Source: Chaenocephalus aceratus
Taxonomy: Eukaryota > Chordata > Actinopteri > Perciformes > Channichthyidae
NCBI GenBank assembly: GCA_023974075.1
Contig: JAMFTG010000197.1
Coordinates: forward strand, 166,311-230,310
DNA length: 64,000 nt
Direction: 5' to 3'
Part shown: piece by piece, positions 29,915-42,500 of the stretch
How positions within the stretch are numbered: the stretch's first letter is position 1
Layout: every line of letters starts with the position of its first letter
Translations under genes and position numbers: made by a program
Notes under the pieces: generated by a model
What the model was told of the DNA's origin: nothing
Seen by the model: only the letters and a program-made list of their open reading frames with translations
Databases searched by the model: none

Positions 29915-32900
29915 CTGCAAAAAGAAAAATACACTATATAGACAATTCATAAAATATAGAACTTCAGAAGCAGAAAATAAATAAAAGTATAAGAATAAAA
30001 ACCCATAGAGGATATAAAAAAGAATACTATAATCAAATATTAGAGAATAATAAGAATAATATGAAAGCTTTATGGAAAGTATTAAATAGTGTCATTAGAA
30101 ATGGAGCAAAAAGCTCTGGTTACCCTGAGTTTTTTGTGGACAAAAATAATGTTATTAATAATACAGAAGATGTGGTTAATGGTTTTAATGAATTCTTTGT
30201 AAATGTGGGGCCAGATCTGGCAGAAAAAATTAAAACCGTAGAAACAACCAAAGGGAAGATACAGATATTTGGAATGAAAACAATAACTCTTTCTTCCTCA
30301 CACCAGTCGAAGAAAAAGAAATCATCGATACTGTGCGAAAATGTAAAAGCAAATCCTCGACCGATTGGAATAATATTGATATGATTATAGTAGGGCTGTC
30401 AAACGATTACAATTTTTAATCAGATTAATCACAGCTTAAAAATTAATTAATCATGATTAATCACCATTCGAACTATGTCCAAAATATGCCATTTCTTTAT
30501 GTATATTGTTGTGGGAATGGAAAGATAAATGAAAGAAGGCGGATATATCAATTTAACATACAGTATCTATGTTTATTATAACATTTTTCTGCATGTCAAA
30601 ATGAAAGACAACCCACACACCTATCAATCATCAAACCGTGGGGTCTTAATTCATTACGTGTTGATTTCTATCAACGGGGGAGTACTTCAGGAAAGTCGAC
30701 AGGGGGGAGGGGCTAGTGGAGTACTTCGTGACCACAGAGTGTGAACGTTGTGATCAGCTGTTTTCGCGCAGTTCTCCAGTGAAGGGGGGAGTCTCCCTCC
30801 GCAGCCGGTTGGCGTAGTTTTGGCACAGTTCCGTTGTACAGACCGACGTTAACAGCAGCCCTGTCTGTGCACACGAAGACCGACTCTGTCGTCCGGTGAT
30901 CTAACCGCCTTCTGGAAAAGCTTCACAAGTACGTCGGTACGCAAATGCGCTTTGTGACACAAGTGACGGTACGCATTTCAGATTACGCACATAACCTGCG
31001 TACCAGTTATGTGCACCCCTCTACCAGAGCCATATTATTACTATTATATGGCTCTGCCCTGTACTACAGCAAAAGTATTCTGCGTCGGGACTTCCTGCAA
31101 CAACACCACGCCGTTATCAAAGATGTTCTATTGAGAAGACGATCACTACGTGACAAAAGTTTTCAAAACCGTGGCTACTGAAATCAATCTTACTAACTGC
31201 TGTCTGTGCAATTTACTCCGCGCGAGTTGGCAGACTTTATTTTGCTTACTTTAACATCATTTGTCATGGTGGGGCTAAGCCATTTCTTGGTATGGGTGTG
31301 GCCTACCCCAGCCATACCCTGGCGCTGCCACTGGTGACAGGTATGGGGCGGGCCATTCTGCACATGCGTTAAATGCGTTAAATATTTTAACGCAATTAAT
31401 TCAAAAAATTAATTACCGCCGTTAACGCGATAATTTTGACAGCACTAGATTATAGTAAAAAACATTATTGAAGAAATTGCAGAACCATTGACTCATCTCT
31501 TTAACTTGTCTTTTCAATCTGGTAAATTCCCAAATAAAATGAAAATAGCAAAAGTTATACCATTATATAAAACTGGGGATAAACACCATTTCACAAATTA
31601 CAGACCTGTTTCATTGCTCTCTCAGTTTTCCAAGATCCTTGAAAAGCTTTTTACAAAAAGACTTGACAGTTTCATGGAAACACATCAGCTTTGCACGACA
31701 GTCAATATGGATTCAGGAAAGATAGATCAACATCTATGGCACTAATGGAATTAATTGAGGAAATAGCAAACTGCATGGACAAAAAAAACAAGCAGTGGGA
31801 ATATTTATAGACTTACAAAAAGCATTTGACACCATAGATCACAATATTTTACTGATAAAACTGGAACGGTATGGCATCAGAGGGGTGGGATTAAACTGGG
31901 TGAGAGATTATAAGTAACAGACAACAATTTGTTGAAATTGGTGAACATAAATCAGAATACATGAACATAACTTGTGGAGTACCTCAGGGGTCCGTGTTGG
32001 GTCCAAGCTGTTCATAATATACATCAACGACATTAGCAGAGTATAAAATATGTTGAAATTTATTTTATTTGCACTAATATTTTTTGTTCCGGTGACAATT
32101 TGAAAGAGCTAATGGAAGTGATAACAGTAAATAGAAATTATTAAAGTAAAACATTGGTTTGACACAAACAAATCATCATTAAATATAAGCAAAACAAAGA
32201 TTATGTTATTTGGAAAACAAAAAACAAATCCACAGATACAATTAATACTAGATAACATACACATAGAAAGAGTTTATGAAATTAAGTTCCTTGGTGTGGT
32301 TTTAGACCACAAAATCAGCTGGAAACCTCATATCACTCATGTAAAAGCAAAACTGGCTAAAACTATCGCAATATTGGGAAAAGCCAGATACATTCTGGAC
32401 TATAACTCATTGTATACTCTATAACACACTAATATTGCCATATCTGATTTACTGTGTGGAGATTTGGGGAAACACGTACAAAACCAACCTACAGCCGTTA
32501 TGCACATTACAAAAAGGGCTATAAGAGTTATCAATAATGTTGGATATCTTGAACACACTAATGTTTATTTTTGAAGTCACACATATTGAAGTTCATTGAT
32601 CTGGTTAAATTTAAAACGGCACAAATCATGTACAGAGCCAGACATAATCTACTTCCTAGGAAATTAAAAACATTGTTCATAGACAGAGAGGGTGGGTATA
32701 ATTTGAGAGGAAATCTACATTTTAAACAACTCAAGGTCAGAACAACTCTTAGAAGTATGAGTTTAACAATCTGTGGGGTGACTTTATGGAATGGTTTGGA
32801 GCAGGAGTTAAAACAAAGCACAAGCATAATTCAGTTTAAAGGATGTACAGAAACACTTTTTTGGAAAAATATGAGAATGAAGAAAGGTAATTGAAGATGA

Positions 32901-33215
32901 GAAATGATTGTATATGTAATGTATGTATAAATGTAAATGTATGTAGGAATAACTTGCATAATGATTTAAAGGACAATCATTGATCAAGTAAGGGGTGGGA
33001 ATTAATAGCATTTGCTTCCTCCTGCTCCCTTTCGGACACATATGATTTATTATTATTATTAATATGAAGACATTTTTTTTGTTTTTGTTGAATATACAAA
33101 TTATTACCATGAATGTGGATAAATACTGTATTATAACAATACGGTATTCTGTTTTTCACATTTGTTATTTGTTATCTTTTAATCTGTTCGAAATAAAGAC
33201 TGAAAGAAAGAAAGA
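29915..33215 (+). mobile_element. L2/jockey-like LINE, split by a hAT insertion
   Basis: A non-LTR retrotransposon whose ORF2 is readable in pieces: MKALWKVLNSVIRNG with FNEFFVNVGPDLA (30061-30300), LFNLSFQSGKFPNKMKIAKV with NYRPVSLLSQFSKILEKLF (31488-31745), the palm motif [11 protein letters not shown], then VPQGSVLG, EIKFLGVVLDHKISW and the C-terminal CGVTLWNGLEQELKQ. Several stops and frame changes are present, and the FADD-type active site is degraded. The 3' end is a GAAAGAAAG repeat at 33200. The hAT insertion at 30391 interrupts the region just before the reverse-transcriptase fingers. Confidence 0.85.
30391..31447. mobile_element. hAT MITE with perfect 8-bp TSD GATTATAG
   Basis: Termini TAGGGCTGTCAAACGATTA and TAATTTTGACAGCACTA are inverted. 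GATTATAG flanks both sides (30383-30390, 31448-31455). Removing the element and one TSD rejoins the LINE frame (WNNIDMII then VKNIIEEIA). No transposase remains. Confidence 0.92.
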
Positions 33216-33654
33216 AATTTAGATTTGATTATTATGATTATTCTTTATATCTATCTATCTATCTATATAAATCTCACAATGGGGTAGGTTACAGGAATTT
33301 TCATCAACAGATTGTTTTAGTCTGGCTTAACTCTTCACTGATTCGTTGCACACACTTTAAATGTACTGGCTATGCAAAACAGAAGGTGGGGCTCATTATC
33401 AAATAAAAAACGCCCGTTTGTTAGGCGAGAAAACGCCCGTTTTTACAAAAAATGGGCGGAATAGTGGCATATTGGGCTTTCCATACTCGCGGGGGTTTAA
33501 TGTGAGCGCCATGGTCATTTTATGTTCGTGTAAAAGCACATTTTTCACTCGCGCGCTAAAAATATTGACCCAATTCTGGCTCCATAAAGGCTCATTGCAA
33601 GAAGTAGACAGGGTTGGGAGAGAGTGAAGAGAGAGAGAGAGGTTCCAGCATGTT
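33216..33654. other. Short TATC tract and unassigned sequence
   Basis: A (TATC)n run at about 33248-33268. The rest, including ACGCCCGTTT direct repeats near 33410 and 33432, is unassigned. Confidence 0.4.
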
Positions 33655-35935
33655 AAATGTGCCACGAGGGGGGATAAAACACTGGACAAGGTCTACACTA
33701 ATATTAAGGGGGGCTACAGAGCTAAAGCGCTAGCGCACCTAGGCCTATCAGATCATGTGTCCCTTCTCCTAATTCCGGCCTACTCCCCCATCAGGAAAAG
33801 TGTTTCCACCACTATAAAGACAATTAAAACCTGGCCTTTAGACGCCACTCCACAGCTGCAAGACTGTTTTGAGAACACCGACTGGGGGATTTTCGAACAT
33901 GAGGACCTGGAACAGTACACATCAGCGGTCCTGGGATACATCAAGCACTGTTCAGACTCCGTCACTGTGGATAAGCGCATCCGGGTTCATCCCAACAAGA
34001 AGCCGTGGATGACTGGAGAGGTGCAGCGCCTGGTCAGGGAGAGGGACATCGCCTTCAGGACTGGTGAGAGGGAGCTGTACAGCACTGCCAGAGCCGACCT
34101 GAAGCGGGGGATCAAGCGGGCCAAGATGGACTATAAGGGGAAGATTGAGGACTTCTTCCGGGGCAACGACTCCAGGCGGGTGTGGCAGGGGGTCCAGCAG
34201 ATGACCAACTACAAACCCAGCCACCCCTCGGCCGACGGGGGTGACTCTCAGCTGGCGGAGGAGCTGAACTCCTTCTACGCCCGCTATGAGACGGGGCTAT
34301 CGGAAGCAGCCACACCATTACATCCACCTGCCTCAGCAGCCTCACCCTCACGGAGCACGAGGTGAGACGCACACTGAAGGCAGTGAACCCGAGGAAAGCA
34401 GCGGGGCCGGACGGAGTCTTGGGACAGGTGCTGAGAGACTGCGCTGACCAGCTGGCGGGGATCTTCACCAAGATCTTCACCCAGTCCCTGTCCCAGGCCA
34501 TCGTCCCATCCTGCCTGAAAACATCTACAAATCATCCCGGTGCCGAAAAAGAACAACATCGGCTGCCTAAATGACTACCATCCAGTGGCACTCACCTCCA
34601 CCCCCGCTAAAGTTTTTGAGAAGGTGGTCCATCCCCACATCGTCTCATCCCTCCTTCCCGGTCTGGACCCCCACCAGTTCGCCTACAGGGCCAACAGGTC
34701 CACGGAGGACGCCATCGCCACAGCTCTCCATTCTACCCTGTCTCACCTGGAGAGTAGGGGGAGCTACGCACGGATGCTTTTCATGGACTTCAGCTCTGCA
34801 TTTAATACCATCCTCCCTGACAGACTGGTGACCAAGCTATCAGTCCTGGGAGTATCCCATTCCTTGTGTCTATGGATTAAGGACTTCCTGTCTGATCACC
34901 CCCAGAGAGTGAGGATTGGCACCCACACCTCCACGTCCCTCAGTCTCAGCACCGGATCACCACAGGGCTGCGTGCCGAGCCCCCTACTATACGCCCTCTA
35001 CACCTATGATCTCATCCCCGCCCACACCAGCAACTCCATCATAAAGTTCGCTGATGATACCACCGTGGTGGGCTGCATCTCAGGGGGTGACGAGACCGCG
35101 TACTTGGAAGAGGTGGAGCAACTGCTAGCGGTGTGCAAAGTAAACAACCTGCAGCTGAACAAGCTGAAAACCCAGGAAATGATCATTGACTTTAGGAGGA
35201 AGAAGACCGTCATGCAGCCCCTGTACATTGATGGAGGCTGTGTGGAGAGAGTCTCAGTGATCAAATTCCTAGGTGTTCACCTAGCGGAGGACCTGTCCTG
35301 GAGGACAACACCACGGCAACCGTCAAGAGGGCACAGCAGAGACTCTACTTCCTGAGAATACTCAGGAATTACCACCTCAGACAGGATCTGCTTGTGTCCT
35401 TCTACCGCTGCACCATGGAAAGCATCCTCACCAACTGCATCTGCGTGTGGTTCCTCAGCTGCACAGCCGCAGAGAGGGGTGCGCTCCAAAGGGTCATCAA
35501 CTCGGCCCAGAAGATCATCGGTTGCCCCCTCCCCCTCCCTGGAGGGCAGTCAAAATCCTCAAGGATCCACACCACCCGGGTAACGAGCACTTCGTACGGC
35601 TGCGCTCAGGCAGGCGCTTCCGTACCATGTCTTCCCGGACAAACAGACCCAGGGCCATATGTGCACTAAACGCTGCTAATATTTAAATTATATAAGCCTT
35701 CCATGCAATACGAGGGGAATCGTGCAATTTAATGTATTATTTAATGATGTACATATTACCTATCATGTCTATTTTACGTCCCATTTATTGTTTTTATTGT
35801 TTTTATAGTGTTTTGTTGTTTTTATATTGTCTTGTTGTTTTTATAGTGTCTTGTTGTTGCGTGTTGGCACCTTGAGTTTGTTGTAATTTTGTTGTACCTG
35901 TACAATGACACAATTAAAGATCTATCTATCTTGTT
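33655..35935 (+). mobile_element. Rex1/Babar-like LINE, endonuclease C-terminus to tail
   Basis: Translation gives CATRGDKTLDKVYTN and AHLGLSDHVSLLL (end of the AP-endonuclease), the linker ORF 33757-34365 (KPWMTGEVQRLVRERDIAFR), AVNPRKAAGPDGV, YHPVALTSTPAKVFEKVV, FMDFSSAFNTI, GSPQGCVPSPLLY and FADDTT, the active-site motif. At least three frameshifts (near 34360, 34540 and 35300) break it. The tail ends near TACAATGACACAATTAAAG with a TCTA repeat. It is inserted next to a copy of the TAACGCG-type repeat. Confidence 0.85.
34540..35355 (+). pseudogene. LINE reverse transcriptase palm/thumb (frame fragment)
   Basis: The 271-residue frame contains FAYRANRSTEDAI, LFMDFSSAFNTILPDRL, SPQGCVPSPLLYALYTYD, the FADD catalytic motif (IIKFADDTTVVG) and MIIDFRRKK, with KFLGVHLAEDLSW at the end. 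It is the longest undisturbed part of the 33655-35935 element. The upstream continuation is in another frame, so the element is dead. Confidence 0.85.
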
Positions 35936-36075
35936 GTGTTGAGAATATTCAGGAGAATATTTGTCATTATTCCAAAAAATAACAAATATATATATTTTCC
36001 TCTAAGGTACATTTAGAACAGATACAAAATGAGCGATTAATTTGCGATTAACTATTTTAATCGACTGACAACCCT
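35936..36075. repeat. End of a TAACGCG/TTAATCGC repeat copy
   Basis: GAATATTTGTCATT, TTCCTCTAAGGTACATTTAG and GATTAATTTGCGATTAAC match 7335-7520. The LINE at 33655-35935 was probably inserted into this copy. Confidence 0.7.
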
Positions 36076-36279
36076 AATATATATATATATATACATACAT
36101 ACACCAAAGGAAGGCCAATACGGGTAGCTGCTCTCAGGAGGGAGTCCAGGAGAAAAGAGAGAAGGAAAGTGGCCTTCGCCCAGAATCTGTGTTACCTTCA
36201 AGGACAAGGGGAAACATGTACATGTAACAAAACAGAGGACTAGAGTTCAACTGTCACACACACTCCAGGAGGTTAAGCC

Positions 36280-36539
36280 TCAGCTCAAGTTGAGCTCTCT
36301 GTAAAGATACGGGTCCAGCTCTCGGAGAGCATTGATCAGAACCCTGCTGGCTGCAGCTCCTTTATTTCGCACCGCGTCCACCACCTCTCGTGCTCCGTCA
36401 TGTTTGGGTTTGATTCTGGCTGACGTCATTTCAGATTCACTGATCACTTCAGAATCAAAGAGTTTATCCAGAAGGACGTTCAGGACAGTTGGAGTCACTC
36501 TTTGAATGAACTCTGTCCGAACTGAGCGCAGCCTCTGGT
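36280..36539 (-). CDS. NLR terminal CARD exon
   Basis: A CARD mediates homotypic contacts with caspases or adaptors. The exon opens as [20 protein letters not shown], followed by [36 protein letters not shown] and LYRELNLS, then TGA. About 85 residues, the usual CARD length, all six helices plausible. The acceptor CCCAGCAG lies in the last unit of an 18-bp minisatellite and has no pyrimidine tract. Phase matches the UPA exon. Confidence 0.85.
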
Positions 36540-39500
36540 CTGCTGGGACTCTGCTCTCTGCTGGGACTCTGCTCTCTGCTGGGACTCTGCTCTCTGCTGG
36601 GACTCTGCTCTCTGCTGGGACTCTGCGCTCTCTCTGCAGGGACTCTGCTCTCTGCTGGGACTCTGCTCTCTGCTGGGACTCTGCTCTCTGCTGGGACTCT
36701 GCTCTCTGCTGGGACTCTGCTCTCTACTGAGACTCTGCTCTCTGCAGGGACTCTGCTCTCTGCTGGGACATTTCTCTGGGACAATGCATGTCTTGTACCT
36801 GCTAAATAAACAGGGAAAATGCTTTTGTTAACCAACAATCACATTAAACAGATCTCTTAAAAATTAAAGTAACTCGACAATCCCAGAGGTGGATTTCTGT
36901 TCACTTAAAGTTATAATATGTAACATTTCCTCATTCAAATGTATAAAAACTATTTATACTTGGTTGAGTTGTGTACATAGATTATCCCAAATGGTTCAGA
37001 GAGATGTGTAATTTTAAAGGTAACAATACGTTTCATCACGGTCTCCTGTAATGCTGTAATCCACTTAAGCATGAGAAGCTGAAGACTACAACTCCCATGA
37101 TGCCACGCTGTTTCACACCACTACACTAGTTATTACTATAGTTATAGAACATTACAGGTTGTGTGTTTAATGTCGTTATGATGCGCTGCCATGGAGCCTT
37201 AATAGAGAAGGCTATGAGATGGAGTTTTAGAGATATCAGTCTATCACTGGGTCTGAGCTCAGGTCTTTACCTTCCAGTGACAGGCGACAATACCAGACAT
37301 TATTTCCATCTTCGTCCTTGAGCTTCAAATCCACTGTCTCTGTGCTCGTCGTCAGGGAAACTTGAAATGTCGGATCGTAATCTGGTCCAAAACTTGATTC
37401 AAATGTTTTACTCTGAAAACCAGAAGCAGAAGTTAAACGTGTATCTGTTTCTTTCCTGATTGTGGATCCACATGCAGATACATGTGTGTTAATGATCATT
37501 GTGTTCCTTTAGAGGAGTATCAGTGGCTCACCTCAGGCTGAATGAAGAAGCCCTCAGGTTCACAGTGCACACTGTAACCTTTGTAGAGTTCCAGCTCACA
37601 GTCAGAGGAGATTGTGATGTTCACAGCAGGTCTGTGTTGATCAGCAACCTTTAGTAACAGAGTAACTTTAGTTATGCTCAGATAGTCAAGGCAACTTTAT
37701 TTAAAGATCACATTAACCTGTTAGACCTCAAGCCTGTTTTTCAGGTCTCAGCTTCGAAAATGACATTTCCAGAACAAATGACCATATCTTCCCTTCTGGG
37801 GTGGAAATGGGCGTTTTTACCGTTTCTCTGGAACCCATTGGTCGATTTTGGTGATTGACCTCTCTTTCTGACCGTTAGTGTCACAATCCTACGAAGGACC
37901 CAAATGCAGCACTCGAGAAACCATGGAGTATTGGTAATGTACTTTATTGGTAATAATACCAGAGCAGAGGAATACCGGATGATGTACAGGCACGAACCGG
38001 AGGACAGCGGGCAGAAGGTTAGTCAGGGCTGGGCAGAGGGTCAGGGAGCAGGCGAGGCGGTCAACGAAGGTACAGGCAGGGTCAGACAGCAGGCAAGGCA
38101 GGATAGTCCAAGGACAGGCAGGATCAGGGATCAGGCAGAACAGGCAGGTCGGGGACAGGCAGGGTCGGACCCGGGTAGGCAATCTGGTGACAAACGCGTG
38201 AAAGACTAGCATGAAGGCAAAGTACGATCAGGCAACGGGTGTGTGTCTGGTGAGGGTTTAAACATTGGCAGTGAAGCTAATGTGTGCAGAAGAGAAAGAG
38301 AGTGAGCAAAAACGTGGGTGTGGTTAACAGGTGAGACAGGTGAATGGAAAACTACTGGTGAATGATGGAGCAGACTGTGACAGAACCCCCCCCTTAATGG
38401 ACGGCTCCTGACGTCCCTAAACGCTAATCTACAGAGGAGGGTGGGAGGTAGGGTTAGTACTCATCTGAAAAAGTAATTTCGGCCTCCTTCTCCTCCCCCC
38501 TGTGGGAATTGGCATCCTCATCAGAAGCAGGCCCCTCGCTGTCCTCCTCGGAAGAGCTGACAGTAAGTGGAGAGACTCTCCCTGTGTCTCTGCCCGTCGA
38601 TGTGATGACCTTAGAAGGTTGCTCGGGATTGCGCAGATGGAACTCTCTGATGAGCCGGGGGTCCAACACATGACGAGCTGGAACCCAAGACCTCTCCTCA
38701 GGGCCGTAACCCTCCCAGTCTACCAGGTACTGGATTCCTCTCCCTCTGCGACGGGAACGAAGCAGTCGATGGAAGGTGTATGTAGGGCCGCCGCCAATCA
38801 TCCGGGGGGGTGGTGGAGGAGGGACCGCAGGAACCAGTGCACTCTCTCGGACAGGTTTGATCCTGGAAACGTGAAAGGTGGGATGGACCCGCAGAGTCCT
38901 AGGCAGTCTTAGCCTTACTGCTGCGGGATTGATTATCCTTATAATCTCAAAAGGTCCAATGAACCTCGGTGCAAGCTTTTTTGACTCCACCCGTAAAGGA
39001 ATATCCTGGGCGGACAGCCATACCTTTTGGCCCACCTGGTAGACGGTTGCCTTGGAACGTTGGCGGTTGGCAGAGGAGGCGTACCGGTTGGCCGAACGAA
39101 CAAGAGTTATCCGGGCTTGATTCCAGGTGTGGCGACAGCGACGGATGAAAGCCTGGACGGACGGACGGACAGGTAACCTCCCTCTCCAGGGCCGGAAACA
39201 GAGGGGGTTGGAATGTATTTATACTGAAATGGGGACAGCTTGGTGGCCGAACTGATCAGCGTGTTGTGGGCTTACTCGACCCAGAACAGTTGTTTAGCCC
39301 AGGTCGCTGGGTGCTTGGAGGCTATACAACGTAAAGCCGTCTCCATCTCCTGGTTCTTCCTTTCAGTCTGACCGTTGGATTGAGGATGGAAACCGGATGA
39401 CAGACTGACCGGAGCGTGCAGAACTCCCTCCAGAACACCGAAGTAAATTGGGGACCACGATCGGAAACCACACCGGTAGGTAGCCCATGGAGCCGGAACA

Positions 39501-42500
39501 CTTGGAACAGGACCAGCTCCGCCGTCTCTTTAGCTGAGGGGAGCTTGGGAATCGGCACAAAACCAGCCATCTTACTGAACCAGTCTACCAGCGTCAAGAT
39601 GGCAGTGTGCCTGTTGGACGGTGAAAGACCAGTAAGAAAGTCCAGAGAAATGTAGGACCAGGGGCGATGAGGGATAGGCAGAGGTTGTAGTAAACCAGCA
39701 GGAGCTTGGTGAGAAGACTTGTGTTGATTGCACACAGGGCAGGCATTACAAAATTCCCTGGTGTCCTCCTTAAGTGTTGCCCACCAAAACCTTTGCTGGA
39801 CTACCTCCCGGGTACATTGGATACCAGGATGGCAGGTGAGTCTGGAGTTGTGGGCCCACTGGATAACATCAGACCTCAACATCTGCGGAACGAACAGGCG
39901 GTTCGGAGGACAGGCACTGGGTCCCGGCTGGTCCTCCAGGGCGGCCTTGACCCTCTCCTCCACTGCCCAGGTGAGGGCGGCGACGAACTGAGGAGTCGGA
40001 AGGATGGTGTCCGAGCCTCTGGGAATGTTCCCTCCCTCCCCAAACTGACGAGACAGAGCGTCAGCCTTAATATTCCGAGAACCATGGCGGTAGGAGAGGG
40101 AGAAATTGAACTGAGTGAAGAAGAGGGCCCATCTAGCCTGTCTGGAATTCAGTCTGCGGGCCGACCGGATGTATTCCAAATTCTTTTGGTCGGTCCACAG
40201 CAGGAAAGGTTGACTGGTCCCCTCGAGCCAGTGACGCCACTCCTCCAGAGCCAACTTCACTGCTAGCAGCTCCCGGTTTCCTACATCATAGTTTATTTCC
40301 GGTGGTGTCAAACGCCTCGAAAAGAAAGCACAGGGATTTAGTTTTTGACCGTTCGTTGCTCGCTGAGACAGGATGGCCCCTACTCCCATATCAGAAGCAT
40401 CCACCTCCAAAATAAATTGTCTTTCAGGATCGGGTACTCGGAGGATGGGGGCGGAGGTGAACCTGGACTTAAGGTTCTGGAACGCCTCCTCAGTCGAGGA
40501 GGACCACTGGAACATAACCTTAGAGGAGGTTAGGGCTGTGAGTGGAACGGCCAAGGTGCTGTATCCACAAATGAACCTCCGGTAGAAGTTGGCGATCCCG
40601 AGGAACTGTTGTAGCCGTTTCCGGGAGTTCTGGAACCGACCAGGAAGTGACTGCATCAACCTTGGAGGGGTCCATCTCAATGCTCCTCTGTCCCACGATG
40701 TATCCCAGAAAAGAGACAGAGGATGTGTGAAACTCACACTTCTCTTGTCTTAACAACAGCGAGTTCTCCAGTAATCTCTTGAGAACCGCCTGGACATGGT
40801 GCACGTGTTCTTTCAGAGTCTTGGGAAAGATCAGGAGGTGATCCAAGTAAATGAATACATGCCGGTCCAACATGTCACGGAGCACGTCATTTACCTTTAT
40901 TCGCCTGGAATACTGCAGGGCGTTGGTAAGTCCAAAAGGCATCACCAGATACTCGTAGTGCCCCGATGCGGTTGTTGAAGGCGGTCTTTCCACTCATCCC
41001 CCTCGCGAATACGTACCAAGTGGTACGCGTTACGCAAGGTCCAGCTTGGTGAATATGGTTGCTCCCTGCAGCAACTCGAATGCAGAGGAGAATAAGAGGC
41101 AGTGGGTATCGATTCTTTATAGTTATGTCATTAAGACCCCCGAAAGTCGATACAGGGCCTTAGGGTTTTGGGTCTTTCTTCTCCACAAAGAGTACCCCCG
41201 CTCCAGCGGGGTGATGAGGAAGGGCGAATATCCCAGCCGCCAGAGAGTTATTGATATAAGTCTCCATCCATAGAAACTCTTTCCGGAGCAGACAGGGAGT
41301 ACAATCGACCACTGGGAGGGCTGGTGCCGGGATGCAGGTCGATGGCACAGTCGTAAGGCCGGTGTGGTGGTAGGGAAGTAGCTCTCGTCTTGCTGAATAC
41401 TTCCTTGAAGTCCAGATATTCCGGTGGAACCCCTGTAACATCCGGAACTTGGCTGGGGTTCACCGAACGCTGAGGCGCGGCAGCCTGTTTCAGACAGATC
41501 TGATGACAAGAGGGGCTCCACCCCAAAATGGCTCCCGTCTCTCAGTCAATGTTAGGGTTGTGGCGGATAGTTGATAGTTTCGTGATGGTTCCCGGAGAGG
41601 AGCATGTGAACGGGTACAGTCTGATGAGTCACTGTCCCCAGCAGGTGACCGTCTAAGGCGCTGGCTGGAAACTGGCGAGATAAGGGAACCCGGTCTATTC
41701 CCAACTACAGCATAAGCTCTTCATCCATAATACTCGCGTCCGAACCAGAGTCAATAAAAACTGCAAGAGCCTGAGAGCTATCCGGTAATAGCAACCTGGC
41801 GTGGCTCAATGGTCTCTGAGCGGGAACAAATCCAGGGGTTTGGCTCACCAGTATGTTCCCCATTACTTCTGAGCCCTGCCTTTTACTGGGCAGCGAGAAA
41901 CCAAATGGCCAGCCCGGCCGCAGTAGAGACATAAGTTACTTCGTCTGCGATGTTCACGTTCCTCCAAGGTGAGGCTGGTGCGACCCACCTACATGGGCTC
42001 ATCACCCCTGGTTGCGGCTCTGGAGTGAGGGGAGGAGTCCCAGTCGAACCCGGATGTCGGGGCGCCCAGGCATGTTGAACTCCCTCCGATCGTCGCTCCC
42101 GTCTCCGTGTCTGGATGCGCCCATCAATGCGGGAAGTCAGCTCAATCAGCCCATCCAGTGAGTTGGGCAGATCAAAAGACACCAGCTCATCTTTAATGTA
42201 AGCCGCCAAGCCACGCAGATAGGCGTCACACTGGGGCTGCAGAATTCCAGTTGCTGAGGCGGCCCCTGGTGCGGGTGCCGGCGGCATGGGAAGCACTATA
42301 GTGCCGGCTTGGACAATTCTCCCATAGGGATATAGCAGCACCGTCCAAATACTGGGGCCAAGGGATGGTCCACTGAATTTGCAGTCCCGTCGCCACCATA
42401 TTTGTGCCGGACACAACATATGCGTGTGGTGCATGTTATTGGACCCTAGGTGGCGGTCTTCTAATAGGGTTGTACTTGTACTGCATGGGGGGTGGCAGAA

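Noticed and set aside
36464..36838. ORF with VPAESR/SPSREQ repeats next to the CARD exon
   Set aside because: It is a translation of the 18-bp minisatellite in the wrong frame for the CARD; the frame that matches the CARD begins at the last unit.
39706..40266. Plus-strand 186-codon ORF in the gypsy element
   Set aside because: Antisense shadow of the RNase H/integrase frame.
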